Of a stretch of 64,000 nt of DNA, positions 8,456-18,664 are shown piece after piece (position 1 is the first letter of the stretch; each line of letters starts with the position of its first letter). The notes beneath the pieces are model-generated. The model had not been told where the DNA came from. It worked only from the letters and a program-made list of their open reading frames with translations, and ran no database searches. The stretch is from UBA4742 sp037138595. Lineage in GTDB: Bacteria; Actinomycetota; Acidimicrobiia; Acidimicrobiales; Acidimicrobilacustridaceae. The translations under genes and the position numbers were made by a program. Where the stretch lies: positions 1 to 64,000 of the forward strand of contig JBAXIB010000008.1 of assembly GCA_037138595.1 (NCBI GenBank). Direction: 5' to 3'.

Positions 8456-11400
8456 AACAACTCGTTCTCATCATGTTCGGAGGTGACCGATGGTATCTGA
8501 GGGGCCGCCGACGAGGAGTCACTTTCACCGTCGACCACAATGAGGTCGCGGGCCGCCTCACCAAGTAGCAAAAAGAGCGCCGCGAGTCCGAGGAGGCTGA
8601 CCTTGGCAAATTGCGCGGGCCAGATGAAATTGGCGACATATCGATGGCGATGCTGGGAAACGACCGTGTAGATCGCAACTATGCCAAGGCTCGCAGCGGC
8701 AGCGATCGCAAGCGTGCCACGACCTCGGCCCCACCGGAATGCCATAGCAGTCAGCGCGCTGGTAGTGACAACCATGATCGGCAATCCCAGACCGTGCATT
8801 GGCGTGGTTACCGCCACGAAGAGGCCTAAAGCAATGGCAGCACCTAGTGAAACCTGCAGTGATGCGCTCGCCCCTGAGGATCCAATAGCTATCAAATCGG
8901 GCGTGTAAGGCCGATCGGGTCTCGCGAGATCTCGGGTTGCCAGACGTTGAGGTCGTCGCCGCCAATCAGTCACGAACAGCAAAAGGCAGACGATCAGTCC
9001 CAAAACACTGAGCGCGATTCCGATCCAGACGATGCGTTGCGGTGTCCATTCGACGTGAAATTGTAGTGGCCCGTTTCCATAGATCGCCGGGTCTATCAGC
9101 CAACCATTCCCGTACCCATCGATAACTTGGGGGGCGGGAAGGTCGTGTCCATTCACCGTCGCTTGCCATCCGTCGCTCCAGGATTCAGACACTGCAAACC
9201 AAAATGGTCCGTCTGCATGGTCGACCGAAGCGTCATAGCTGACAGGTCCATGAGCAGTCACGTTCACCTCGGGCGAAACTCCTGCAGGATCTGCGGAGAG
9301 GGCGTCGGCCGAAATGGCGGTTCCACCGCGATCAGAACTCAATGCGATTTGGTCGAGGTCGATACCGAGTGAGCGACCGTTTCCGGTGCGCAAAATTCGT
9401 TCGCCCGCACCTATGTCGATTGACTCCGAATCAGCACACGTCGAAACGGTAAGTGGCAATCGATCGATGGCCGCTTGGCTGTTGCCCGTCACGCGAACTG
9501 AAACCGCCTGACCATCGATTGCTACCAGATCAGTGCGACACCCGCTGTCGAAGTTGGCGGCAACCTTGGGTCCATGGATCGTGGCGAATCCAAGTTCGGC
9601 GATGGCGATCGGCGCAGTTGCCTCGGTGTTGGAATACCAATCCTTCTCCGACACGGCCCGCGCGTCGGTTACCGTAACGGTGAAAGACGATCCAGTTAGT
9701 GATGGAAAAACGACCGTCGTCGGTTCAACGTGGCCTGGTTCCGCGACGTCGCTGGCGGGGGGAACCGCCACCAAGACTGCTCGTGAAGGATCTCCATCGG
9801 GTTCAATTCGCAATTGAGTCGGCACCGAATGTTGCCCATCAGCAATGACCTTCAGGTCAAGGTGATCGATAGTTGCTGGCGATGGAACAGACACTCGGAT
9901 CCACTCACCAGTTGGTGAGTTAAATCTTCCAGTCCATGACGTAGATGGATCGCCATCGATTGCGCTAAAGCCCCGTTGAGCGAGTGATCCAGGAAGATGA
10001 CCGGAAGTCTCCACGGTGACTCCGCCTTGGGATGCATTGGGAATCCCGAGCAATTCGTCGATCAACGAATCAGGCACATAATCAGATAAGCGAGCCGTTC
10101 CGGTGAGCGCAAAACTTCGTGCTCCCGGCAAATCTATGAGTCGGTTCATTCGTGCTTCCTCGTCAAGCCGTACTGGCTCGGCGGGATTGGATCGCAGTCG
10201 GGTGAAAACCATTGCCAGGCGATGGGCAATCGATGAAGGTCCAGCCCAGTCGAGTAAATCTGTCGGCGGGCGCACAATCTCGTCAACGTGCGATCCCGCA
10301 AGTGCGACTTCGGCAAATCCGACTCCACTTAAGCCATCGTAGTAGGGGCGTTTCGCCACGTTGGTGTCGACAATTTCGATTTGCAGGTGCGAAAAGGTCT
10401 TGCTTGCAAATGGAACGGTCTGACCGTTGTCGATTCGAGACTCTGGTCCAAGGGTCACATCGACAGGCGGTTGATCATCGAAATACAAACGTGCCTGAGT
10501 AATAAATCGATTTCGGACCAAGTTGATCGGTTGCAACAACGTGATCTGGTCGGCGGTGATCGGCTGTGCAAAATCCATGACGAGGCGTTGGCCAACTGGA
10601 TCGTCTATCGCACCGACCCTCCAAGCGCTGGCCGGGTCACCGTCGAGGGCATTCGCTGGTCGATCATCGGGTGTATAGGTGACGGGGTTGCCGTATGCGG
10701 ATGCGGTAACGACCACGCCCCCTCGTTGCTCCGACAATGTCTGGTCCGCTTCCGTTTGAGTTGGAAAGACGTCGAGTCGTTGATCTGTCGGGTCATAAGG
10801 AGCGACTTCACCGGAACGTTCGGTATACCCAAATTGCTCGCGTATGGTGCCCCACCGAACCGCACGTTTGCGGTTGGTATCAGTGATCAAAAGGTCGGCG
10901 CCTGACTGATAAATCGTGTCAAACCCACTGGTGTCGCCCGCATAGGACGAAGCGAAAAAACTGGCTTGGCGTGGCTTGATGAAACCAAAAGTGGCAGCGT
11001 CAACCATGCCCTCGGCATCGCCAGCTAGCAACAATGTGTTGGTTGCCGAGTGCGTTCGAACGATTGTTTCTTTGTCGTTCACATTCAGAATTCCAACCGC
11101 CGGCGGGTCAGGATATGACCGACTCATGCCGAGGGTGACTTCGTCAATCATGGGTTGCTCAGGACCCGCGACGTTCGGCGTGGCCGGCCCGAACTCAAGG
11201 ATCGGTCCGAGACCAGGCGTGTGGACAAGGGTGTCCCAAAGCTGTTTTGGCCTCGGCGTGCGGAATCGCTCATATTGAAGGTCGTTGCGCGACACGATGT
11301 CACCGGCGGCCATCACCCGTGCGATCGGCGCGATAGCCCGTGGATCAATGGTGCCTTCTTGGAGTCGGCGATCTAGCGCGTCAAGCAACGCCGCCGACTG

Positions 11401-12942
11401 CGCCGATCCGTATTGGAATAACTCCCGCGCCACATACCCACGAGTCATGAGGCCCGGTGTGATCGGGTCGACGGTGTTGCCCCATCGATAGCTGGCGAAG
11501 TCACTTCCGGGAAGTTCGAGCACACGGGTGCTGTCACTTTGCTGTTGTAGAAAATGAGCAGCATCGAGCCAATACGGTGGCAACGCTTCGGGTCGTTGCA
11601 GATTTTTTGACACCATCTGCCCCGACCAAAGCGTCGGAATATTGGCGAACAGCACGAGCACGGCAAGGCCCGCTATTGGCACGGTGAGACTCGGGAATCT
11701 TCGCCCAACAGCGGAAACGCCGGCCCCTAAAAAAAGCGCAAGGCCAAGAGCCACAAGCGGGACAGCTCGAGGTGTACTGCGCAACGAGAGCCCGGCGTCG
11801 GTGCGAGTGAACGTCTTGAAGATCGAACCGACGAGTGAGGGATTGGTCCACGGGTACGCCGCAATGGCAGTTAACGCGCCTACGACAACGATGGCGAGAA
11901 ACAGCGCTCGATAACGCCAGCGAACGAGTGCCGCTGCCAAAATAGCAGCGATGGGAACCGCATAACTGAGAGTGAGGGTGAACGCTCCGGTCGTGAAAGC
12001 CTGACTCGGCTCAGTCCAGGGACCGAGTTTGTCATTCCCGTAAAAAAACCAGTAGCCGAGTCCTCGAAGCACTTCTGGGGCACTCGAAACCGTTGCGACT
12101 GTTCTATAAGTCTCGGTATAACGAATGACGGGAAGGCCGAATCGTCCCTCGGCCCACAGACCCGCCATCCACCACAGCGACGTCGCTAGGGTGAGTACGC
12201 CAATCCGCAGGATTGCGCCGGTCGCTTGTCGCACCGAAACTTCACGTTCAATCCAAACGGCGTGAACTACATAGAGCAACGGTCCGAGGCCGACGAGGAT
12301 GAGTGCTGTTGCATTGATTCCGCCGACGGTGAGGACAACTAATGCAAATGCGGCGGGGTAACGCCAACCTCCTCTCCGCAAAGATTTGGCTGTGAGCGCG
12401 ATCAGCCACGGCAGCGCCGCCCATGGCAACAGGATGACTGAGATGCGCGCTGCGTAACTTAGGAGGTACGGACTGAACATGTACGCGGTAGACGCGACCA
12501 AGATCGCCGCCCACTGCTCCTTGCCGCTTGACCGGTCATTGACTGCCCATCCGAGGGTTCGACACAAGTAACGAACGCCCATGGCGGCAGCAAAGATGAT
12601 CGTGGCGATCCATAAACGCTGCGCAAGCCAGTCGGGGACTCCAAGGGCGTCAAACACCCAATAAAACGGACCCATTGGCCAGAGGTAGCCAATGTTTTGA
12701 TGGGTAACGGTCCCCATTCCGATCTGACTGCTCCACACGTATGGAGCCTCAGTGATAACTCGTCCCGGATTGAGGTACAGGTAGGTCTTTGTGTCCGCGC
12801 CGACGATTCCGGGCGCGGTGACGAGCAGTGGCAGATAGGTCAGCAGTGCGGGAATCGCGATGGTGAGCCAACGTCCCAGACTGCGAGGCGACGAACTGTA
12901 TTCATCGACTGTTTGAATCATTTCGGACTGGGTGCTGGTCAC
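8452..12942 (-). CDS. AftD-like (DUF3367) membrane arabinofuranosyltransferase family protein
   Basis: This very large protein (1496 residues from the chosen start) has a GT-C style N-terminal half with about a dozen membrane helices, including an acidic first-loop GADTK motif. A long extracytoplasmic part follows with two F5/8-type C (carbohydrate-binding) modules, seen as ALDGDPASAW and AIDGDPSTSW. More membrane helices lie at the C-terminus. This matches AftD, which adds alpha-1,3-arabinofuranose in mycobacterial cell-wall arabinan; donor and acceptor in this organism are unknown. A GTG at 12942 was chosen because GTGA overlaps the stop of the upstream GT4 gene; a longer frame would run inside that gene. 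Confidence 0.85.
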   Translation of the reverse strand: MTSTQSEMIQTVDEYSSSPRSLGRWLTIAIPALLTYLPLLVTAPGIVGADTKTYLYLNPGRVITEAPYVWSSQIGMGTVTHQNIGYLWPMGPFYWVFDALGVPDWLAQRLWIATIIFAAAMGVRYLCRTLGWAVNDRSSGKEQWAAILVASTAYMFSPYLLSYAARISVILLPWAALPWLIALTAKSLRRGGWRYPAAFALVVLTVGGINATALILVGLGPLLYVVHAVWIEREVSVRQATGAILRIGVLTLATSLWWMAGLWAEGRFGLPVIRYTETYRTVATVSSAPEVLRGLGYWFFYGNDKLGPWTEPSQAFTTGAFTLTLSYAVPIAAILAAALVRWRYRALFLAIVVVGALTAIAAYPWTNPSLVGSIFKTFTRTDAGLSLRSTPRAVPLVALGLALFLGAGVSAVGRRFPSLTVPIAGLAVLVLFANIPTLWSGQMVSKNLQRPEALPPYWLDAAHFLQQQSDSTRVLELPGSDFASYRWGNTVDPITPGLMTRGYVARELFQYGSAQSAALLDALDRRLQEGTIDPRAIAPIARVMAAGDIVSRNDLQYERFRTPRPKQLWDTLVHTPGLGPILEFGPATPNVAGPEQPMIDEVTLGMSRSYPDPPAVGILNVNDKETIVRTHSATNTLLLAGDAEGMVDAATFGFIKPRQASFFASSYAGDTSGFDTIYQSGADLLITDTNRKRAVRWGTIREQFGYTERSGEVAPYDPTDQRLDVFPTQTEADQTLSEQRGGVVVTASAYGNPVTYTPDDRPANALDGDPASAWRVGAIDDPVGQRLVMDFAQPITADQITLLQPINLVRNRFITQARLYFDDQPPVDVTLGPESRIDNGQTVPFASKTFSHLQIEIVDTNVAKRPYYDGLSGVGFAEVALAGSHVDEIVRPPTDLLDWAGPSSIAHRLAMVFTRLRSNPAEPVRLDEEARMNRLIDLPGARSFALTGTARLSDYVPDSLIDELLGIPNASQGGVTVETSGHLPGSLAQRGFSAIDGDPSTSWTGRFNSPTGEWIRVSVPSPATIDHLDLKVIADGQHSVPTQLRIEPDGDPSRAVLVAVPPASDVAEPGHVEPTTVVFPSLTGSSFTVTVTDARAVSEKDWYSNTEATAPIAIAELGFATIHGPKVAANFDSGCRTDLVAIDGQAVSVRVTGNSQAAIDRLPLTVSTCADSESIDIGAGERILRTGNGRSLGIDLDQIALSSDRGGTAISADALSADPAGVSPEVNVTAHGPVSYDASVDHADGPFWFAVSESWSDGWQATVNGHDLPAPQVIDGYGNGWLIDPAIYGNGPLQFHVEWTPQRIVWIGIALSVLGLIVCLLLFVTDWRRRPQRLATRDLARPDRPYTPDLIAIGSSGASASLQVSLGAAIALGLFVAVTTPMHGLGLPIMVVTTSALTAMAFRWGRGRGTLAIAAAASLGIVAIYTVVSQHRHRYVANFIWPAQFAKVSLLGLAALFLLLGEAARDLIVVDGESDSSSAAPQIPSVTSEHDENELL

Positions 12943-14126
12943 CAATTTGGTTTCGTGCCGGCGCGACCATGACGTCGCAACGCCTGATCCGCAAGGGGAC
13001 GAAGTACCCCAAGCGCAGTAGCATCCCACGTGAGTTGCGCGGCAAACTCCTTTGCGCCTTCGCCGAGGCGTGCGCGTAGTTCAGTATCGGTCAACACGAG
13101 GTCAAGCATCTCACCTAACTCGCGTGATGAGTTCGCGAGCAAGCCACTTTGATGGTCGAGCACCGAATCAGTGTGACCATTGATTCGTGTAGCGATGGCC
13201 GGGGTACCGCAGGCGGCGGCTTCGGTCAGCGTCATGCCCCAGCCCTCGGCAATTGACGCGCTCGCCACAACCCAGGCTCGCCGATACAACGCAAGTAACT
13301 CCTCGTCAGATACCCGTCCGGCGATGCGGATCCATGATTCGGCGTGCATGGCTGCGACTTGTTCTTCGAGAGCGAGCCGTTCGTAGCCGTCGCCGACGAT
13401 GACCAGTTGAAGATCTGGATGGCGTTGTCGTACTTTCGCCGAAATGTTGATCAGTTCATCGAATCGTTTTGGAGCCATGAGTCTGCCGACGCTGACGATG
13501 AGCGGGACTGGACTTTTCTTCCCTCTCGGGGAATAGCGAGGATCAATTCCTGGTGGTACAACGCTGATTTGTTCAGGCCGAAATCGCAAATAATCGACGA
13601 GCTCGGCCTTGGTCGAATTCGATAGCGCCACCAGCGGTGTGCGTTGGTAGAACGGCGGGGCAATTCGACGCTCGAGAAATTCGCCGTAAGGAGCGAGACC
13701 ATCGTCGAGCACTAAGCGCCACATGTCCTTGTGGACGTGGTGGACGATCGTGACATTGGCGCAGCCTGCCCACAGCGGACTCAGATAAGGCGTGCCATTC
13801 CAGATTTCGACAAGGCCGTCACGTGGACCGGTTCGACGTAACAGTTCGGCGATGATCGTGGTAGGGAACACCATGAATCGCCCATGGCGGCGGATTACCC
13901 GGTATCCGTCTCGAATACCTTCAGTGGCGTGTCCCTGGGCATAAGACGTTCGGACCGTCAGGTCGATTCCGGCCTCGGCCCAGCGTTTTTGCCACTCGGC
14001 GGCATGTACCTCGGATCCGCCCGCTTCGATGTCGGCAAGGTCGCGCCACGCAACGACATGCACGCGGCGCAATCCTGCTTCTTGCGCGATGTCGCGAATC
14101 TCAGTGATGGCGGGAGACTCGGACAC
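12939..14126 (-). CDS. family 4 glycosyltransferase
   Basis: The GT-B enzyme (395 residues from the chosen start) has a GGSEVHAAEW donor-domain loop, a VVPPGID linker segment, SVGRLMAPKR at the start of the second Rossmann domain, and the EGWGMTLTE pattern (E-x7-E) that binds the nucleotide sugar. Retaining transfer from a UDP- or GDP-sugar at the inner membrane face is likely. The GTG at 14126 lies eight bases past the upstream stop. An in-frame ATG at 14273 would add 49 low-complexity residues coded inside the flavoprotein gene, which I consider less likely. It is coupled to the AftD-like gene downstream. Confidence 0.85.
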   Translation of the reverse strand: MSESPAITEIRDIAQEAGLRRVHVVAWRDLADIEAGGSEVHAAEWQKRWAEAGIDLTVRTSYAQGHATEGIRDGYRVIRRHGRFMVFPTTIIAELLRRTGPRDGLVEIWNGTPYLSPLWAGCANVTIVHHVHKDMWRLVLDDGLAPYGEFLERRIAPPFYQRTPLVALSNSTKAELVDYLRFRPEQISVVPPGIDPRYSPRGKKSPVPLIVSVGRLMAPKRFDELINISAKVRQRHPDLQLVIVGDGYERLALEEQVAAMHAESWIRIAGRVSDEELLALYRRAWVVASASIAEGWGMTLTEAAACGTPAIATRINGHTDSVLDHQSGLLANSSRELGEMLDLVLTDTELRARLGEGAKEFAAQLTWDATALGVLRPLADQALRRHGRAGTKPNW

Positions 14127-14133
14127 AGTCGGG

Positions 14134-15738
14134 TCACTTCGGCTTTGCGTTGAGCGGATGGTCGGCGCCGTAGGCGCTTCGGGGAATGACAGGAGCGTCG
14201 CGACCCGTTCCTTCCGAACTTGACGGTCGCGGCCCGGATGATTGTTCGTGGTATTCGCCTTCGACATTGACATTCCAGATGTCGTTTTGCGCTCCGAGGA
14301 TGTTGTCGACCGTCAGCATCGCCGTATACATCGAATGATCTTGATTGTTGTACTTATGCATTCCGTTCCGACCAACGGGGTGAACATTTGGAGCGTGGAG
14401 CTCCAGCCACCCGCGTAGGATCGCCACGTTGGTTCGGTAGTGCTCGTCATAAACCGGATACGCCTTAGGCATCCGGACGACAAATCCGGCTTCGACAACG
14501 GCCGGGTCGATCAATCCAAGTGTCTGGAGTTCGCGCTTGGCTTGATCGATGAGGTCATCGTCAGACTTCGTCCACATCTCGTCGCCCTCGAATACGAAAT
14601 ATTCGAGGCCAAGGCAGGTCCGTCCGTCTTTGACCAGAAACGGCGACCATGAACCAAAGTTCTGTATCCGTCCCACTTGCACTTCTGGCGCGTGGATATA
14701 AATCCAGTTGTCGGGGAAGCCGTCGCGTTCGGGAATCACGAGGGCAACGGTGAGAAAATCTCGAAAGCCCAACGCGTCGGCTGCCGCTCGGATTTCCGCT
14801 GGGACGGGGGGATCCATCGCGGCCAACAGATGCGGGAACGGCATCGACGAAATGATGTGATCCACCTGAAGTTCGCGTGGGGTTCCTTCATGATCAGCAG
14901 ATACGGAAACGGCGCGATTTGCTTGATGATGAATGGTGGTCACTCGGGTCTTCATTGCAACTTCGACGCCACGTTCTTCGACGATGTCTCGACAACGCTC
15001 CCACATCATCCCCGGCCCAAACTTTGGGTAATCAAACTCTTCGATGAGGCTGGTGACCTGGGCCGATGTCGAGCGCCGTCCGAAGATTTTGGCCCGGATT
15101 GGCTCCCACACGGCGTCAACGAGCGACATACCCTTGATGCGTTGCGCCGCGAAGTCTGCTGACAATGACGAGGCTGGCACTCCCCAGACTTTCTCGTTGT
15201 AGGTCTTAAAGAAGTGGTTATACAGGCGCCACCCGTAATCAGCAGCGATGTAACCCTCTAGGCCGTCTTGATTTTTGGGCGGATGTATTCGCACCCACAC
15301 GTAAGACATGACGCAACGGACTGCTTCGAGTACCCCGAGATTGCGCAACGCGTTGAGCGGTTTTATCGGATAGTCGTAATACTTACCTTGGTAGTAGATG
15401 CGACTCATGCGAGGGCGACGCAAGAACTCATTGTCGTCAAGAATTTCATGCCAAAGGTCTTCGACTGGTTTCACTTTGGTGAAAAATCGATGCCCACCAA
15501 TATCGAATCGCCAACCGTCCGCAGTCGCGGTGCGACTAATCCCGCCCACGACCCGATCGGACTCTAAAACGATTGGTTGTATGGCACTCTTGGTCAGTTG
15601 GTAGGCCGCAGTCAGCCCGGCTGGTCCAGCCCCGATGATGACGACCCGTGGCTTCGATTGCTCCGTGGGTTGGAGTACATCGCGGTCGCTGTCGGTCTCC
15701 GCTGAAGTTTCGGCAAGATCAGTGACAGGGCGAGACAT
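14134..15738 (-). CDS. FAD-dependent oxidoreductase, UDP-galactopyranose mutase/protoporphyrinogen oxidase-like
   Basis: The 534-residue protein opens, after a charged leader, with the dinucleotide-binding motif VVIIGAGPAGLTAAYQL (about residues 31-47) and a GG-x-SRT motif. The FDIGGHRFF segment is typical of the NAD(P)/FAD family that includes UDP-galactopyranose mutase relatives found in glycan clusters. It heads the envelope operon. Ring contraction or another sugar isomerisation is plausible but unproven; amine-oxidase-like chemistry is the alternative. The ATG at 15738 is preferred over a TTG one codon earlier because GGAAAG sits seven bases upstream. Confidence 0.78.
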   Translation of the reverse strand: MSRPVTDLAETSAETDSDRDVLQPTEQSKPRVVIIGAGPAGLTAAYQLTKSAIQPIVLESDRVVGGISRTATADGWRFDIGGHRFFTKVKPVEDLWHEILDDNEFLRRPRMSRIYYQGKYYDYPIKPLNALRNLGVLEAVRCVMSYVWVRIHPPKNQDGLEGYIAADYGWRLYNHFFKTYNEKVWGVPASSLSADFAAQRIKGMSLVDAVWEPIRAKIFGRRSTSAQVTSLIEEFDYPKFGPGMMWERCRDIVEERGVEVAMKTRVTTIHHQANRAVSVSADHEGTPRELQVDHIISSMPFPHLLAAMDPPVPAEIRAAADALGFRDFLTVALVIPERDGFPDNWIYIHAPEVQVGRIQNFGSWSPFLVKDGRTCLGLEYFVFEGDEMWTKSDDDLIDQAKRELQTLGLIDPAVVEAGFVVRMPKAYPVYDEHYRTNVAILRGWLELHAPNVHPVGRNGMHKYNNQDHSMYTAMLTVDNILGAQNDIWNVNVEGEYHEQSSGPRPSSSEGTGRDAPVIPRSAYGADHPLNAKPK

Positions 15739-15846
15739 CAATCGCTTTCCGAATAGTTAGCGGTGGCACAACGAACGCGTGTAACTCTAGTGACGCACAG
15801 CGAACCAGTGGAGCATGCCCACCGTCGACTTACTCGCGGTGTCCCG

Positions 15847-17454
15847 ATGTCGCTGGCCCCTGCCGCTATCGTCTCCGAAGTGACGCCATTTCAAGATCCC
15901 GAGACCTGGGCGTCCGACGACGTCAAGCAGGTTTCGGCTCCAGTTGAAATAGTCATTATCTCGACGATTGCTTTGTTGCTCGGCGTCGTATTGCGGTTCA
16001 CAACCAAGTCATCGTTGTGGCTTGATGAGGCGCTGAATGTCAACATTTCGCACCTGCCGCTTGCGGACCTACCGGCTGCGCTTCGTCACGATGGGCATCC
16101 TCCGCTCTACTACGCGTTACTGCATGAGTGGATGCTCGTTTTCGGATCGGGCGATCACGCGGTCCGATCACTGTCGGGATTACTTGGCCTTCTGACGTTG
16201 CCATTGGCGTGGTTTGCGGGGCGGCGTCGCGGCGGTCCGTTGGTTGGTTGGCTGGCCGTTTCGCTGATGGCACTGTCACCGTTTGCGCTGAGGTACTCGA
16301 CTGAGGCGCGGATGTACGAGTTGGTGATTGTTCTGGTGCTTGCCGGGTACTTGGTGGTTGACGACATCGCTCGTCGTCAACGCCGTGGACGGTTGGTTCT
16401 CATTGAGCTAGCAGCAATCTCCGGCGCTCTCTTGCTTACCCATTATTGGTCACTCTGGCTTCTCGCATCGCTAGAGGTAGTACTCCTTTGGCGTTGGGTT
16501 CGGGGATCCGACCAAGCCAAACGTCTTGGCGCAAGGAACGCCTTCGTTGCGATCGCCATCGGCGGATTGTTTTTTGTTCCCTGGCTTCCATCGTTTTTCT
16601 ATCAAGCAGCCCATACCGGCACCCCGTGGGGCAGTGTGCAAAGGCCGACAAGCATCATCGCCGTTGCGTTAGCCGATTTCGGTGGCGGGTCGTTCCGAGA
16701 TGCCGAACTCTTCGGCGGTTTGATTTTGGTTTTGGTGCTGCTCGGTGTGTTCGCTTCAGGGATTGACCGTGAAAAGATCCTCATCGAACTTCGAACGCGT
16801 CCCGCCTATCGCTCTGAGGCTGCAGTCATCGCGCTTACCTTTTCGATTGGCGCGGTTGTAGCTGCACTGTCGAGCGGAGCATTCGCGTCGCGTTATGCCG
16901 CCGTTGTCTTCCCGCTCGTTATTTTGCTTGCCGCAGGGGGGATCGCCTGTTTTCTGGATCGACGGATCCGAGCGGTGGTGCTGGTCGGTTTTCTCGCCTG
17001 CTGTCTTCTAGGTGCGTATTGGAATGTAACGTTTCAGCGAACGCAAGGTCGCGTTGCTGCGGATGCCATTAATAGTGCAGCGGTGTCGGGCGATGTTGTG
17101 GTTTTTTGTCCCGACCAGCTGGGCCCAGCGTTTAGTCGATCTTTGCGTGACGATGTTCAGGCAATGGTCTATCCAACCTTGGGTTCGCCGAAGTTCGTGG
17201 ATTGGGTCGACTACGCGAAACGGAACCGCGAAACCGATCCGGTCAAGGTTGCTCAAACAGTTGCCGAACGCGCCGCTGGGCATCAGATCTTTGTCGTGTG
17301 GCAACCCGGCTACCACACGTTTGAAAACCAATGTGAGTCGTTCTATGCGAGTCTGTCGGCGGCACGACCAGGCGCTACGACCTTGGTCGTGGCCGGAGCT
17401 GCCACGGATTTTTACGAGCCAGGTGCTGTATCGCTGTTGCCAATAGCGCCATGA
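15847..17454 (+). CDS. polytopic GT-C glycosyltransferase, family 39-like
   Basis: The protein has about ten membrane helices and a first periplasmic loop with LWLDEALN, whose Asp-Glu pair is the usual catalytic or metal-binding site of GT39/ArnT-type enzymes. A GHPPLYY motif typical of this group follows. These enzymes use polyprenyl-phosphate sugars on the outer membrane face, which fits the GT2 gene in the facing operon. Start choice is uncertain: a GTG at 15763 gives 563 residues, the ATG at 15847 gives 535, and neither has a clear Shine-Dalgarno. The added 28 residues look non-conserved. It is divergent from the flavoprotein gene. Confidence 0.8.
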   Translation: MSLAPAAIVSEVTPFQDPETWASDDVKQVSAPVEIVIISTIALLLGVVLRFTTKSSLWLDEALNVNISHLPLADLPAALRHDGHPPLYYALLHEWMLVFGSGDHAVRSLSGLLGLLTLPLAWFAGRRRGGPLVGWLAVSLMALSPFALRYSTEARMYELVIVLVLAGYLVVDDIARRQRRGRLVLIELAAISGALLLTHYWSLWLLASLEVVLLWRWVRGSDQAKRLGARNAFVAIAIGGLFFVPWLPSFFYQAAHTGTPWGSVQRPTSIIAVALADFGGGSFRDAELFGGLILVLVLLGVFASGIDREKILIELRTRPAYRSEAAVIALTFSIGAVVAALSSGAFASRYAAVVFPLVILLAAGGIACFLDRRIRAVVLVGFLACCLLGAYWNVTFQRTQGRVAADAINSAAVSGDVVVFCPDQLGPAFSRSLRDDVQAMVYPTLGSPKFVDWVDYAKRNRETDPVKVAQTVAERAAGHQIFVVWQPGYHTFENQCESFYASLSAARPGATTLVVAGAATDFYEPGAVSLLPIAP

Positions 17455-18644
17455 GTATCGGGCCAGATAATCCGGTCCTCAAGGATAATCCAATGGGCGA
17501 TTCGGTTAGCTCCAGCGACATAGTGGACGATCAATCCGATACTCGTTGGCATGGTTTACCCGGTGACATCCGTGCCGTTCTGCCGGCATGGATAACTGCT
17601 CGGATTTTGGTTTTGGCTGGTTTCGTTGTGGCAACGACAGTTTCACACCGGATTATCAACTCAACAGCTGCGCCGTTGTCCGACGGACTTCTAGCTTGGG
17701 ATGGGAGTTGGTACCGCGACCTCGCTGGCGGTGGGTACCACTCAGTGCCGAATGCTGGTGTGCGATTCTTCCCGCTATTTCCGGTTCTCGGTCGGGTGCT
17801 TGCTGCACCGTTTGGCGGTCACGTAGATGTCGTTCTCGTGGTCATTGCGAACGTGGCGTCATTTGTCACGTTGGTGTTGATTCGACGCTTGGTCTGGAAC
17901 GAGAAGTTGGATCGCAAACTTGCCGATCGGGCGGTTTGGTGTGTAGCCATTTTCCCATCGGCGTTCGTGATGGTTTTTGCCTATAGCGAATCATTGATGT
18001 TAGCGCTGAGTGTTGCGGCGTTTTTGTGCATGAGGCAACGCCGATGGTGGTGGGTGCTGCCACTCGGATTTCTCACCGCACTGGCCCGACCAACTGGCGT
18101 CTTGTTGGCTATCCCGATCTTGTTTGAAGCGTTACGCAGTTGGCGGATGGCCGATGTCAAAGACCGAGTTAGTCGAGCCGCGGCCATCGCAGCGCCGGTG
18201 GCGGGTCTGGTGGTGTATCTCGGATGGGTGAAGCAAAGTTTCGGTGACGCGCGTTTACCGTTCACCGTCCAAGACGAGCTTCGTGGAGGGATGCGATTTC
18301 CTCTCACCCGAATTGTCGAAGGTTTTCATCAACTCCTCGGATCCGAACGTTTTGGCGATGGGCTTCACCTGCCATTTCTTCTGGTGCTGATTGCTCTCGT
18401 GGTGGTGGCATTCCGGGTATTCCCGGGTTCCTATGGGCTCTATGCGGCCGCGATCCTCATTGGGGCATTGAGTGCAGAGAATCTCAACTCGATTGAGCGA
18501 TATGGCTTGAGCGCGTTCCCATTGCTGATGGCACTGGCAGTAATCTCCAGACCGCCCCAGGTTGAACGCGCCGTGATGGCAGTTCTCGGAGGGGGAGTCG
18601 TGGCGCTATCGGCGATGGCATGGCTAGGCGCGTACGTCCCTTGA
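17451..18644 (+). CDS. PIG-V/Gpi18-like membrane mannosyltransferase family protein
   Basis: The 397-residue protein has a polar N-terminal tail of about 45 residues, then roughly nine membrane helices. The first extracytoplasmic loop holds WDGSWYRDLA, followed by RFFPLFP, both hallmarks of the PIG-V family of polyprenyl-phosphomannose-dependent mannosyltransferases. Bacterial members decorate envelope glycans or lipids. It is translationally coupled to the GT39-like gene through an ATGA overlap, and both probably serve the same envelope glycan as the minus-strand operon at 7700-15738. The acceptor is unknown. Confidence 0.82.
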   Translation: MSIGPDNPVLKDNPMGDSVSSSDIVDDQSDTRWHGLPGDIRAVLPAWITARILVLAGFVVATTVSHRIINSTAAPLSDGLLAWDGSWYRDLAGGGYHSVPNAGVRFFPLFPVLGRVLAAPFGGHVDVVLVVIANVASFVTLVLIRRLVWNEKLDRKLADRAVWCVAIFPSAFVMVFAYSESLMLALSVAAFLCMRQRRWWWVLPLGFLTALARPTGVLLAIPILFEALRSWRMADVKDRVSRAAAIAAPVAGLVVYLGWVKQSFGDARLPFTVQDELRGGMRFPLTRIVEGFHQLLGSERFGDGLHLPFLLVLIALVVVAFRVFPGSYGLYAAAILIGALSAENLNSIERYGLSAFPLLMALAVISRPPQVERAVMAVLGGGVVALSAMAWLGAYVP

Positions 18645-18664
18645 ATGTGCGCGATGCTCAGAAC

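Noticed and set aside
14127..14273. N-terminal extension of the GT4 gene to ATG 14273
   Set aside because: It would be coded inside the 3' end of the flavoprotein gene, is low-complexity, and the GT fold begins after the GTG at 14126.
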